Shown here piece after piece: positions 1 through 9,032 of a DNA stretch of 42,197 nucleotides. The stretch is from Candidatus Heimdallarchaeota archaeon LC_3. GTDB taxonomy: Archaea; Asgardarchaeota; Heimdallarchaeia; Hodarchaeales; LC-3. Position numbers and translations under genes: made by a program. Under the pieces are notes generated by a model. It made no database searches. It was not told the DNA's origin and was given only the letters and a program-made list of their open reading frames with translations. The stretch lies in assembly GCA_001940645.1 (NCBI GenBank), contig MDVS01000038.1:1-42197 (forward strand), in the 5' to 3' direction. Numbering within the stretch: position 1 is the first letter of the stretch; the number at the start of each line of letters is the position of its first letter.

Positions 1-363
1 GTGACCTTAAAAGCAGGAGGACAGAGCATAATCTATGGGTACAAGAGTGAAAAATATAAAAATCCGAAATTTATCATGGTTAACCCTAAACGTAAACATA
101 TGCCAGATCCAAGAACCATTTATCGTGATTACACTTTTAGATGGATTATTGAAGTATGTCACAGAGAAATCAAGCAACAATTTAATATTGGTAAGTGTCA
201 AAGCCGTGATATGTGGATTGTTAATGGTTTTCTCATGCTTCTAGGGTTTACGTTCTCTGTCTGGAAAATTTCAGTCTTTTTTGAAAGTCAAGAAGGTGAA
301 AACATTCCTGGATGTCCAACATGGGCTAATGACTTTCATGAAGAATATATTAAACGTAATTGA
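1..363 (+). CDS. IS4-type transposase, C-terminal fragment cut by the window edge
   Basis: This is the end of a DDE transposase; the N-terminal two thirds would lie before the window, so the GTG at base 1 is not a real start. The visible part contains YTFRWIIEVCHREIK, which fits the IS4-family signature Y-(2)-R-(3)-E-(6)-K exactly. The glutamate is the third catalytic acid of the DDE triad. A short hydrophobic helix (MLLGFTFSVWKI) and a charged tail follow, ending at TGA 361-363. I see no clear terminal inverted repeat just downstream. A second, N-terminal transposase fragment of broadly similar type lies at 32264-32914 on the other strand; whether both come from one element type cannot be decided here. 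Confidence 0.75.
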   Translation: MTLKAGGQSIIYGYKSEKYKNPKFIMVNPKRKHMPDPRTIYRDYTFRWIIEVCHREIKQQFNIGKCQSRDMWIVNGFLMLLGFTFSVWKISVFFESQEGENIPGCPTWANDFHEEYIKRN

Positions 364-575
364 TAAGAGAATTTTGAAATCAAGGAGAAATGAAAGATGT
401 AAATAACCGAAAAATTCAAGAGATTAAAAAGTGCAACTCGAGATATTACTAAAAAAAAATTTCAGACATCAATAAAGCTAAATATGCTATTTATCAGTAA
501 AAAATACATTAAGTTTATGATTTTATTTTATTGTTGAATATCTTATCTGTTCTTTAGTTTGGAGTAAACACAATA

Positions 576-2825
576 ATGAAAATATCATTTATTTTCTTTT
601 TTCTATATTTTATCGGCTTGATTTTTGTAACTATTCCAATAGAACGTGCTAATAATGATGAAACAATTATTTTGGGATCTGATAATCTACAGAGTGAAAA
701 TTTTGTAATTAACAAAAGATTAAACTCTTATTTCTATTCTGTTAATGATGTAAAAAATGATATAAATTATAAACCATTACAATTCCCTAAAAACAAAACA
801 TATTTCAATAATCAAACCAATTCAGATATTTTGGCGGAGAATAATACAGAACATATATGGATACTAGAAAATAATACGGAAAACGGAAAAGTTTATTATG
901 AAATTAAATTTAATAATTCAATTATTCCTGAAAACATTGAAATATTCATTTTTTCAGAATCTGCTATAAGTTTTGTACTTAATGATGCTGAAATTTTCAA
1001 TGAATTTCTAATTGGAAATTTCAGAACAGATTCAGTATCTGATGTTTTTTTCTTAATTAATGTTACAAATTCCTTATCAATTCAGCCATCTAATTATTCT
1101 ATTACATTCAATAGACCATCAGAAGGATATAGCTTTGATACTGCAATTAAATTAAAAAATGGTGATTCACCTAAAATTAATATCGAATATTCTACAACAA
1201 ATTATTTGGAAACAGATTATTTTCAATTTAATTTACTACCTAATCAAAGAGTTATCATAAAAATTGCTGAAAATGCAACTAATATAATTAAGGGTTCACG
1301 AGTTAGTCTGTATAAACCACGTACTGGAGAATCGTCACCAGATTTTGAAACACGTCCTACTTCAGAGGAGGTTACTGATGAATTAATCCAATTTTCTTAT
1401 GTTGCTTCCAATGTTTTAGGTCAAGATAATATATTATGGTTAGAAATACGACATTTTCAATTTGTGAAAGGAAATTATACAATTTCTTTAGACTTTCAAG
1501 AATCCATGTATTCTTTTGAGACAGCCTTGGAAATCATTTCTAATATAACACTGATTGATAAAGTTGATTTTATTGATGCTTGGCCTGATATTCGGTATTA
1601 CAAATTTTTTGTCAATCAAAGTGGTAGTCGAGCATTTGTAACAATAAAGGAAACTGATAGTGGATCAGGAGTCATAAATAATGCTATAGCTTTTATATAT
1701 GATTCTGGACAAAATACCCCTGTGGAAAACCTTAGAGAAGATGTTGGAAGGAATGGGGTAATGAATGGATCTTTTTATGTCGAACACGGAGGATATTATT
1801 ATATCGAGCTTGATTTAAGTGAAACGCGGTTTTCAGGATGGAATTTTGAGATATCAATAACAATAATTTCACCTTTACCATTTATATGGAAATTAGAGTT
1901 TATTCTCTTGACGATTATTTGTTTACTTATAATTCCTCTTTTGATTCTGGGCTATGATCTTTATTTAGGACAAAGCACCCATCATTGGGATAGTTCAGGG
2001 TCGAAGAGTTCTATTTTTAGATTCATTTCGGAAAATCCAAGATTTGGTGAGAGAGAAGAAATTCCGAATGAGAAAATGTTGTTAACTTCTTTTACTTTTT
2101 TAGGTGACATCATTCTTGAATTCACCAGTTCGGATGAAGAGGAAACAGTTGTTACATTGAAAAGTGCTAATAAATCATTTTTAAGATTTTTCTATTATTT
2201 TCCGATCGGAATTCTTATTTATTGGTTAATCAATTATGTAGTATTTATCAATTCAAGAGAAACTCTTGTTTGGTTTCATTCCCCAGATATATTAGGATTT
2301 TCTTTAGTAATTTCTTTATTATTACTTGTTTTTGGAATCCCATCACTTTTTTTCATAATTTTTAGGTTCAATTACATTGATACTATGAAAAAAGAAATAT
2401 CTTATTCTTTAAAGAGTTATGTATCTCAAACAATCAGAGAGATTGCTTCGAATAAACAAATGTCAATAAGAAATGCTAATGCAATGCTTTCATATATAAG
2501 AGTGTTGTGGAACCAAGCTAAAAAAGCATTTAAGGATCAGAACTACTCATTGTTTATTATTAAAGCTGATTCCGCAGTAAAAAAATTAATTGAATTAAGA
2601 TTTCTACAATTAATGGGTCAGGTATCGGAAAAATTAATCTTTGAAGAATTGATAGAAAAATTGCGTGAAAATGCCTTTGATTTACCTAGTTCTAAAAAAA
2701 TTGAATATTTTAGAAAAATAAGAAACAAAGTTGTACATTCTAGTCATCTATTAGATGAAAAAACTGCCATTGAAACCTTTTCTTACTATAGTAAATTTCT
2801 TACTCGCTTAGGATTAAGAACATAG
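576..2825 (+). CDS. surface-anchored PPC-like repeat protein with cytoplasmic HEPN-like domain
   Basis: The 749-residue protein starts with a signal peptide or anchor (residues 1-22). A large, presumably extracellular region follows, rich in Asn and N-x-S/T sequons. Two segments (about 185-310 and 312-430) begin YSFDTA/YSFETA and continue with a DYFQFNL- or RYYKFFV-type strand, resembling pre-peptidase C-terminal (PPC) beta domains. Membrane helices are at about 436-462, 537-560 and 572-600. The C-terminal 110 residues (about 636-745) are helical and carry RNKVVH (R716 to H721), the R-x4-H motif of HEPN domains, inside FRKIRNKVVHSS. HEPN domains are often RNases or NTP-binding modules; here the domain should face the cytoplasm. 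GGAG at 563-566 is a weak ribosome site for the ATG. The next gene is another surface protein on the same strand. The function is unknown, and the HEPN assignment is by motif only. Confidence 0.75.
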   Translation: MKISFIFFFLYFIGLIFVTIPIERANNDETIILGSDNLQSENFVINKRLNSYFYSVNDVKNDINYKPLQFPKNKTYFNNQTNSDILAENNTEHIWILENNTENGKVYYEIKFNNSIIPENIEIFIFSESAISFVLNDAEIFNEFLIGNFRTDSVSDVFFLINVTNSLSIQPSNYSITFNRPSEGYSFDTAIKLKNGDSPKINIEYSTTNYLETDYFQFNLLPNQRVIIKIAENATNIIKGSRVSLYKPRTGESSPDFETRPTSEEVTDELIQFSYVASNVLGQDNILWLEIRHFQFVKGNYTISLDFQESMYSFETALEIISNITLIDKVDFIDAWPDIRYYKFFVNQSGSRAFVTIKETDSGSGVINNAIAFIYDSGQNTPVENLREDVGRNGVMNGSFYVEHGGYYYIELDLSETRFSGWNFEISITIISPLPFIWKLEFILLTIICLLIIPLLILGYDLYLGQSTHHWDSSGSKSSIFRFISENPRFGEREEIPNEKMLLTSFTFLGDIILEFTSSDEEETVVTLKSANKSFLRFFYYFPIGILIYWLINYVVFINSRETLVWFHSPDILGFSLVISLLLLVFGIPSLFFIIFRFNYIDTMKKEISYSLKSYVSQTIREIASNKQMSIRNANAMLSYIRVLWNQAKKAFKDQNYSLFIIKADSAVKKLIELRFLQLMGQVSEKLIFEELIEKLRENAFDLPSSKKIEYFRKIRNKVVHSSHLLDEKTAIETFSYYSKFLTRLGLRT

Positions 2826-3163
2826 CAATATTAACAATAAATTTCGATCTCTCTATTTACGAAATATTTTTTTTTGCTCTTAGATGTATAAAAATCAAGT
2901 ATTAAAAAGAATTTTTTATTTTGAAAAAAAATTTATTCCTATTTGAAATCGAAATATAACCTATTTTTTTATCAATTAAAATATTCGAGCTTATTCGTTA
3001 ATGAATTATTAAAACATCAAAAAAACACTTTAAAAATAAGAATTATTACAAATTAACAGAAATTTCTGTATTTGTAGTTTCAATTAATAGAAAAAGTAAT
3101 ATTTCTAAGTAATTAAAAAATAATAATAATAGAATATTATAATTCCTTAAAGAAAGTGGTAGA
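2826..3163. other. intergenic region between two surface-protein genes
   Basis: AT-rich, with no convincing ORF or RNA. A run of nine T at 2867-2875, 40 bases after the upstream stop codon, is a plausible archaeal poly-T terminator. AT-rich sequence near 3128-3145 (AGAATATTATAATTCC) could be the promoter of the following gene. Nothing else stands out. Confidence 0.5.
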
Positions 3164-6127
3164 ATGAATCTGCGGATGTTATCGACATCGATTATATTTA
3201 TATCATTAGTCATTTTTGTTCCTATTTCAGGTACAGATAATGATTTCATAGAGTCTAAACAAACGGAAGATATATTACCAAATATGTCTGCAGAAAATGC
3301 AAAAAGCAATAGAAATCTTTCAGATAAAAGTTCTGAAGAGCTTTTTAAATCAAATTCACTCTTAGATACAAATGAGAAGAATATAACTTATAACCAAGAT
3401 AATTTTGAAACAATAAGTATTCTAGATAAATCGTCTTACAATCCAAGGGATTTAGTATCTATAAATACCTCCACCACTTATGTGGATCAAGCTAATAATC
3501 TAGATTGGTCTACTGATGGTTATAATAACAGTTACTATTATTCCTTATATTCCCCACAAGGTGAATTATGGTTCAATTCTACAACTAAGTCTGTAGGAAA
3601 TAATACAGGCACCGGATTACAATACGAAAATAACACTTATAGAGAGCAAACTCTTAATTCAAGTTTTCAATCAAATTTTACTTCTTACAAAGTTTATCCG
3701 CATGAAAATTTTATCCAAAATATCACATTTCTAAGTATGGTAAATGTAACCCCAACAGTTGTAAAGATTTCTTTTAGAACAGTTGGAAAAGCTATAGGAG
3801 CAGTAAGCTATAACACTGATAACATATCATTTACTGATCCTGCAAATAGGGTTTCCGATAGATCCTATATTAATGGAACTCGTACAGTTTATCTCAGAAA
3901 TCTTCAAGCTGATACTCAGTATTATTTTGTTTTAAATGCTACTGATATTTTTGGTAATAAAATGGAAGATTTGAATAATGGGTCTTATTATTCATTTAAT
4001 ACAACATCTGCATTAACTGATCCATTTGTTCAAACCATGACAGTATTAACGTCAGAAGACACAGCAAGTATTAGTGTAACGGTTGCTGGATCACAGTCTG
4101 CTAATTTAACAGTATTTTTTGGGATTGACCCAAATACTTTAACTGATGTTCCTTCCAGTTCATCAGTAACTCAAGAATCCAGTCCTTCAGTTTTTATAAC
4201 AACGGGATTACAATCGGCTAGAAAATATTTTTTCAAAATTAGACTAATGAACAGCGATGGAAATACAACCATTGATGATAACGATGGACAATTATATGTC
4301 TTCACAACTAATAAGGACCTTGGGTCCGTAGATGTCAATAGCACCATTCAAACGCAACAACTAAATAGTACACATTTCACAGTTCAATTTACTACAAGTC
4401 AAGAATACAATGCAAGTGTGTTCTATGGCATAACATTTGATCAAGCGGTAAATATTCCCTTCCAATCTCCCTTTTCAAATGGTACAAATCACAACATTAC
4501 AATACCAACTACACAAGTTTCAACCACTTTCTTTAGTATAATATTGTCACCAGATCAAGTTGATATAACCAACATTAACAACTCAAATTCCAATTATTAT
4601 ACATATACATCTGAACCAATAATAAATGTACCGCAAAATGATGCTTACATCAATATTACACTTGTATTACCAAAATACCCGGCAGAATTGGGAATGTGGC
4701 AATTCTCACTAAATATAATAAAGAATAATACAGAAACTTTCGAATTAATAAACCTTGCTCCTTACTTGGTTGATTTTCTGGTAAATGATACTTTAACATT
4801 TAGCCCAGCAGAATATTTGATGCAAAGAGGATTCATATATAATGTCAGCAATTCTAAAACATTTGGAAATTATGTATCAGAAACTATTGATGGAAATACA
4901 GTATTTTCTCCCGGTGACAATGTATCTATTGTTGGAAAGTTAAAATATTCAGATAATTCAACTATTAATAAAACTCAAGTTCCAATAAGTGGTACGGTGT
5001 CATTGGTATATGGAAATGAAACTATAAGCACTGATGGTAATATTTTTTCTTTACCAATATCGGAGTTTAACCTTTTACCAAATTTAACTGATTCGTACAA
5101 TAATGCAACTTATTTCTTAATTAACTTCCAGATTCCTATTACAGATATTTATGGAGAAGTGACCATTCAAACTAGTGTTCTATTTCCTGGTAATCAGACC
5201 TATTCTGCACCAGGATTTACACAAGTATTTGATTTCAGAAATATTACAGTTCAATATCTGCTTGGAATTTCTAATACTGTTGGAGATTCTGAGTATTTCT
5301 ATACACAAAGACTTCAGGGTAGTGTTACTGTAACACCTTACCACTGGGATAAATCTTTGTTTGAAACAAATCAATATGATACTAATAACTATACGAGAGT
5401 TTTAAACATACCTGGTGACGAATTAGATGTTGAATTGACTACAAGAGATAGCGATGGTAACATCTCAAATATTCTTCAAGTCCAAAAAAGCCAAAATACT
5501 TGGTTCTGGTTAAGAGAACATATAGATTTCACTGTCAAAGCTGATACATACACAATACAATATCTTTGGTTAAACAATTCCCGAGGAATTCCAGAGTTAA
5601 ATGAGTCCTTCATTAATAAATTTGATGAAAATGCTCCCACATATACATATTCCTTTACTATCAAAGAATCATATGGAATTTTAGATTTAACAGATGATTT
5701 GATAACTAGACCTAGTAAAACAGTAAAATTAAGATTCAAAGTTGTTGTACCCGAGACTAATATATCTGTCAAAACTGACTATTCAAATATTCTTACTGTT
5801 GGTAGTGTTACTGGAATCAGTCCTGGTGATGGCAAAGCTACATACTCAGACTTAACTTCGGAATACTCTATTGAAATTACGGTGGCTGACAACGTTGGAG
5901 ACGGAATTCAAACTCTTCCAGTATCTTCATCAACAATATCATTAAAAACAAATTCAATTTCTTTCAATGTCAGTAGAGATATTGATGATCCCGGAACTAG
6001 TACACAGACAACTAATCCTGTAAAAGATAGAACATTATCTCTAACTGATTATGCTTTAATTGGAGGAGCAATAGTAGCTTTTGTAGTATATATAGCAATT
6101 GTTTATTTGTTTATTAAAAGAAAGTAA
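3164..6127 (+). CDS. large cell-surface protein with fibronectin-III-like repeats and C-terminal anchor
   Basis: This 987-residue protein has an N-terminal hydrophobic signal (LSTSIIFISLVIFVPIS) and a single C-terminal transmembrane helix (YALIGGAIVAFVVYIAIVYLF) followed by a short basic tail, RKK-like. It should be exported and anchored with a large exterior. Asn, Ser and Thr abound and N-x-S/T sequons are frequent, suggesting N-glycosylation. After a leader of about 190 residues come at least three beta-sandwich repeats of fibronectin-III/PAP-N type. Each has a strand like VVKISFRTVGKA and a closing motif such as LQADTQYYFVLNATD or LQSARKYFFKIRLMNSDG. A candidate S-layer or adhesion protein. 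It follows the HEPN-tailed surface protein on the same strand after a gap of about 340 bases. The exact role is unknown. Confidence 0.75.
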   Translation: MNLRMLSTSIIFISLVIFVPISGTDNDFIESKQTEDILPNMSAENAKSNRNLSDKSSEELFKSNSLLDTNEKNITYNQDNFETISILDKSSYNPRDLVSINTSTTYVDQANNLDWSTDGYNNSYYYSLYSPQGELWFNSTTKSVGNNTGTGLQYENNTYREQTLNSSFQSNFTSYKVYPHENFIQNITFLSMVNVTPTVVKISFRTVGKAIGAVSYNTDNISFTDPANRVSDRSYINGTRTVYLRNLQADTQYYFVLNATDIFGNKMEDLNNGSYYSFNTTSALTDPFVQTMTVLTSEDTASISVTVAGSQSANLTVFFGIDPNTLTDVPSSSSVTQESSPSVFITTGLQSARKYFFKIRLMNSDGNTTIDDNDGQLYVFTTNKDLGSVDVNSTIQTQQLNSTHFTVQFTTSQEYNASVFYGITFDQAVNIPFQSPFSNGTNHNITIPTTQVSTTFFSIILSPDQVDITNINNSNSNYYTYTSEPIINVPQNDAYINITLVLPKYPAELGMWQFSLNIIKNNTETFELINLAPYLVDFLVNDTLTFSPAEYLMQRGFIYNVSNSKTFGNYVSETIDGNTVFSPGDNVSIVGKLKYSDNSTINKTQVPISGTVSLVYGNETISTDGNIFSLPISEFNLLPNLTDSYNNATYFLINFQIPITDIYGEVTIQTSVLFPGNQTYSAPGFTQVFDFRNITVQYLLGISNTVGDSEYFYTQRLQGSVTVTPYHWDKSLFETNQYDTNNYTRVLNIPGDELDVELTTRDSDGNISNILQVQKSQNTWFWLREHIDFTVKADTYTIQYLWLNNSRGIPELNESFINKFDENAPTYTYSFTIKESYGILDLTDDLITRPSKTVKLRFKVVVPETNISVKTDYSNILTVGSVTGISPGDGKATYSDLTSEYSIEITVADNVGDGIQTLPVSSSTISLKTNSISFNVSRDIDDPGTSTQTTNPVKDRTLSLTDYALIGGAIVAFVVYIAIVYLFIKRK

Positions 6128-6180
6128 AAATAACTACTTTATATAAATTTCTTTTTATAACAATTTTTACTTATTTTTAT

Positions 6181-6543
6181 TTATTTTTCGTCTTCATGAT
6201 CCATTAGTGATGTTAAACTACCAGTCATTTTATCAACAACTTTTTCGTGTTGCTTTTGTTTCAATACACTCTGCAATTCAGATAATTCAACATGCTCCTT
6301 TTTTGCAGAACTTTTCTTTTCAAGTTTGTATTGAACAATCACAGGACCTATTAATCCTTGTCCCATCCTTAATAGTAAATCTTGAATAGAGCCTGAATTT
6401 GTATTAGCATATTCAATACCTCTTTGAACCTCATTATATGCTTCAATAATGGTATTTTGATTGGCTGAAACGACAGCATTCATCAAATCAGTTAATTTAG
6501 AAAGAAACCATGAATCATATTCGCCCATATAATCATTCACCAA
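6181..6543 (-). CDS. small unknown protein, mostly helical
   Basis: A 120-residue protein that I do not recognise. It starts MVNDYMGEYDSWFL, with an amphipathic helical N-terminal half (LTDLMNAVVSANQNTIIEAY). It ends in a highly charged Lys/Glu-rich half (LEKKSSAKKEHVELSEL) that could form a coiled coil. No membrane helix and no cysteine is visible. It lies convergent to the surface-protein gene and divergent from the Ras-like GTPase gene, with 275 bases between the two starts. Codon use and the intact frame suggest a real gene rather than a shadow, but there is no functional evidence. A scaffold or partner role for the neighbouring GTPase would be pure guesswork. Confidence 0.6.
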   Translation of the reverse strand: MVNDYMGEYDSWFLSKLTDLMNAVVSANQNTIIEAYNEVQRGIEYANTNSGSIQDLLLRMGQGLIGPVIVQYKLEKKSSAKKEHVELSELQSVLKQKQHEKVVDKMTGSLTSLMDHEDEK

Positions 6544-6818
6544 AAAAAATCTAACATTTCACAATATTAAATAAATTTTAAATAATAAAATACTACTCAA
6601 TTATTATCAAGAGCCTAATAAAAAAACTATTAAGAATAATATAGGGTATAATATTTTTAACTAAGCATAGTTAATAAATTATTCCTTTACAGATAAAATC
6701 GCTAAATATAATAAAATTATCCTTAAAATTGATAAATTTCCCGCTCTTATATAAGAATAATAATTGAAAGATTAATACTACTCACAACAATAAACAAAAA
6801 ACAGGATCAAATGTTCTT

Positions 6819-7460
6819 ATGGCACAACCTAAGAAAAAACCAATATTTATAAAAAAAGGTGGTTCTCAGAGATCTAGACCTGCTATAAAACGCTGGAACA
6901 TCAAAACTCTTTTAATTGGAGATGGAGGTGTTGGAAAAACATCTTTAGTTGAACGATTTGTTTCAGCAAGCTTTGACGTTGATTATAAAATAACAATCGG
7001 CGTAAATGTAATGAATAAAATGGTAGTTTTAAGTGAAACAGAAAATGTTAACCTAGTTATAAATGATGTGGCAGGTCAACCGAGATTTGAATCAATGCGT
7101 AGTACTTTTTATCTTGGTGCTCAAGCTGTATTAGCAGTATTTGATTTAACAAGAAAACAGAGTTTAGATAACTTAGTTTATGTTTGGTTACCAGAATTAA
7201 TGTCATCAAATCCTCCTAAACCTAATTTTCCGCAAATGCAGATTCTATTAATAGCTAATAAGTCAGATCTTGAAGATCTTAGGTCTATAAGTGATGAAGA
7301 AATTCTTGAAGCAATAGAAGAAATGAAAAAGAAATTTCCTCAATCAATATTTATGGGACCTCTTGAAACTAGTGCAAAAGATAATATTGCTGTTGATGAA
7401 GCATTCGTAGACATTGCCAGACAATATGTCATGAGATTAAAGGAAAAAATGAGTAAATAA
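6819..7460 (+). CDS. Ras/Rab-like small GTPase
   Basis: A 213-residue Ras-superfamily GTPase with all five guanine-nucleotide motifs. G1 is GDGGVGKT (34-41), the G2 threonine is in YKITIGVN (about T59), G3 is DVAGQ (83-87), G4 is NKSD (147-150) and G5 is TSAK (184-187). The usual eukaryotic WDTAGQ reads NDVAGQ here, so the tryptophan and threonine are replaced; the Gln needed for hydrolysis is kept. A basic N-terminal extension of about 26 residues (MAQPKKKPIF...) precedes the fold. The C terminus ends RLKEKMSK without cysteines, so there is no prenylation site. Asgard genomes are known for many such GTPases. The ATG follows AT-rich DNA with no strong Shine-Dalgarno sequence. The downstream RAM-domain gene is 366 bases away and probably separate. 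Confidence 0.93.
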   Translation: MAQPKKKPIFIKKGGSQRSRPAIKRWNIKTLLIGDGGVGKTSLVERFVSASFDVDYKITIGVNVMNKMVVLSETENVNLVINDVAGQPRFESMRSTFYLGAQAVLAVFDLTRKQSLDNLVYVWLPELMSSNPPKPNFPQMQILLIANKSDLEDLRSISDEEILEAIEEMKKKFPQSIFMGPLETSAKDNIAVDEAFVDIARQYVMRLKEKMSK

Positions 7461-7826
7461 GAAAAGGAAGACATTTTTTATGTCAACTGGCTTATCAGCT
7501 CAAAAATATTTCTTAATTAAATAACCAATCTTTTTAATGTTATTATTCTAGTATTCACAACGATTTTTTTCTTCTAAATAATAAAGCGCTTTTAATTAAA
7601 GAAAGAACAATTTTTGATAGGTTTTTTGATGTTAATTTTTTTTATTTCATCTATCTTTATCAGATAAAGAGACAAAAAGGTTTTAAATTCCTTAATTAGG
7701 TTATTCTTTTGCTAGAGACTTTTATGCTTTTGTTAAAATAGTCCTTTTAACAGATTGTATTAAATATCAAATCAACAATAATTGTATAATAAGAAAATAA
7801 AGTTATTTTAATAAGGAGAATATTAA
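7461..7826. other. intergenic region
   Basis: AT-rich, with no ORF or structured RNA that I can support. A T8 run at 7636-7643 may be a terminator for the GTPase transcript. The last 15 bases hold AAGGAGA (7815-7821), a good Shine-Dalgarno sequence for the next start codon. Confidence 0.4.
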
Positions 7827-8057
7827 ATGCCAGGTGCTTATGTTTTGATTAATGCCGAAGTTGGCGCAGAAGAAACTGTTTTGGAACAGATTAATGGAAT
7901 ACCTTCAGTTAAAGAAGCTTACATCGTTTATGGTGTCTATGATCTTGTGGTTCGTTTAGAAGCTGATGATATGACAAGACTCAAAGATGAGATCACAGAA
8001 CATATAAGAAAAATTGAATTGGTTCGATCTACTCTCACTATGATTCTTATCGAATAA
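7827..8057 (+). CDS. stand-alone Lrp/AsnC ligand-binding (RAM) domain protein
   Basis: A 76-residue protein that is only the C-terminal effector domain of Lrp/AsnC regulators. It shows the beta-alpha-beta-beta-alpha-beta pattern: AYVLINAEVG, then EETVLEQINGIPSVKEAYIV, VYDLVVRLEADD, a helix with LKDEITEHIRKI, and RSTLTMILIE. There is no helix-turn-helix, so it cannot bind DNA itself. Such SARD/RAM proteins form octameric rings, bind amino acids or related ligands at subunit interfaces, and may co-assemble with full-length regulators. The ATG is preceded by AAGGAGA with ideal spacing, which fixes the start. It appears monocistronic, with more than 300 bases without genes on either side. Confidence 0.92.
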   Translation: MPGAYVLINAEVGAEETVLEQINGIPSVKEAYIVYGVYDLVVRLEADDMTRLKDEITEHIRKIELVRSTLTMILIE

Positions 8058-8374
8058 TCCTTAATAAAAACCTCCATTTTATTCATTTATTTTTGTTCCA
8101 ATTTCATTTTATTTATATTATTAGAAATTAAAGATAAATTTTCTATTAATTAGTGTACACTAGGAAAATCTTATAGTTTTTTAAGATAAATTGTCATTCC
8201 AATAACCATGAAATAATCGTTGAAATAAACTAATAGTTTTGGTAGAAAATAGAAGACATTGAACCCTAAACACGTCATTAACTGCTGTTTAGCGGCTTTA
8301 ATTAGATATATGGGTAGTATAAAAATTTATTAAATTCCTTTGAGTCTTAACCTAAATATTGGTGATTTTATCTT
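8058..8374. other. intergenic region
   Basis: Mostly AT-rich. A slightly less AT-rich stretch at about 8262-8300 (ACCCTAAACACGTCATTAAC and following) stands out by base composition, but I could not fold it into a known RNA or read it as protein. I see nothing else. Confidence 0.3.
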
Positions 8375-8974
8375 TTGCCCTTGTCTCTTGATGATTTAAC
8401 AAACGAATTTGGGAACATGTTACTATCTATATCAAGAGACATACTTGAAAAAATTTTGTTAAGAAAAAGCACCAATGAATTACCAGATCATCCTTTATTA
8501 AAAGAAAAATCAGGAATTTTTTGCACATTAACTAAACAAGGGCAATTAAGAGGATGTATTGGCTATCCTACTCCTGTTTATTCATTAGGAGAAGCTTTAA
8601 CAAATGCTACTAAACACAGTGCTTTAGAAGATCCAAGATTTTCCCCAGTTACTGCATCAGAATTATCTAATATTACAATTGAAATAACAGTCTTGACTCC
8701 CCCTGAAAAACTCTCTATAAAATCACCAGAAGATTATTTCTCTTTGATAAAAATTGGTCGTGACGGATTAATAGCTTCGAAAGGACGGTATAATACTGGG
8801 TTATTGTTACCTCAAGTTGCTCTATCTCAAGAATGGACTATTGAGGAATATTTAAATAACACTTGTATGAAAGCAGGTATTTTTCCAAGTGATTCTTGGA
8901 AAAATATTAGCGAAGTAACTATAGAAAGGTTTCAAGGTAAAATTTTTCAAGAAAAGGAAAATAATTTAAATTAA
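8375..8974 (+). CDS. AMMECR1 domain protein
   Basis: A 199-residue AMMECR1-family protein, close to the usual length of archaeal members. The family hallmark LRGCIG lies at 58-63, followed by YPTPVYSLGEAL. Downstream the conserved pattern includes ALEDPRFSPV, the ITIEITVLTPPE strand and the GLLLPQVA segment near the middle. AMMECR1 proteins occur in all archaea and eukaryotes. The invariant cysteine suggests an enzymatic role, often discussed together with radical-SAM partners (AmmeMemoRadiSam), but the reaction is not established. No such partner is adjacent here. The start is TTG at 8375 with no strong Shine-Dalgarno sequence, giving MPLSLDDLTNEF; a later start would cut into the domain. 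Confidence 0.92.
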   Translation: MPLSLDDLTNEFGNMLLSISRDILEKILLRKSTNELPDHPLLKEKSGIFCTLTKQGQLRGCIGYPTPVYSLGEALTNATKHSALEDPRFSPVTASELSNITIEITVLTPPEKLSIKSPEDYFSLIKIGRDGLIASKGRYNTGLLLPQVALSQEWTIEEYLNNTCMKAGIFPSDSWKNISEVTIERFQGKIFQEKENNLN

Positions 8975-9032
8975 TATTTATTATTTTATATAGAATGAGA
9001 GATTACAAAGAAATATCGTAAAGGAATGAAAA

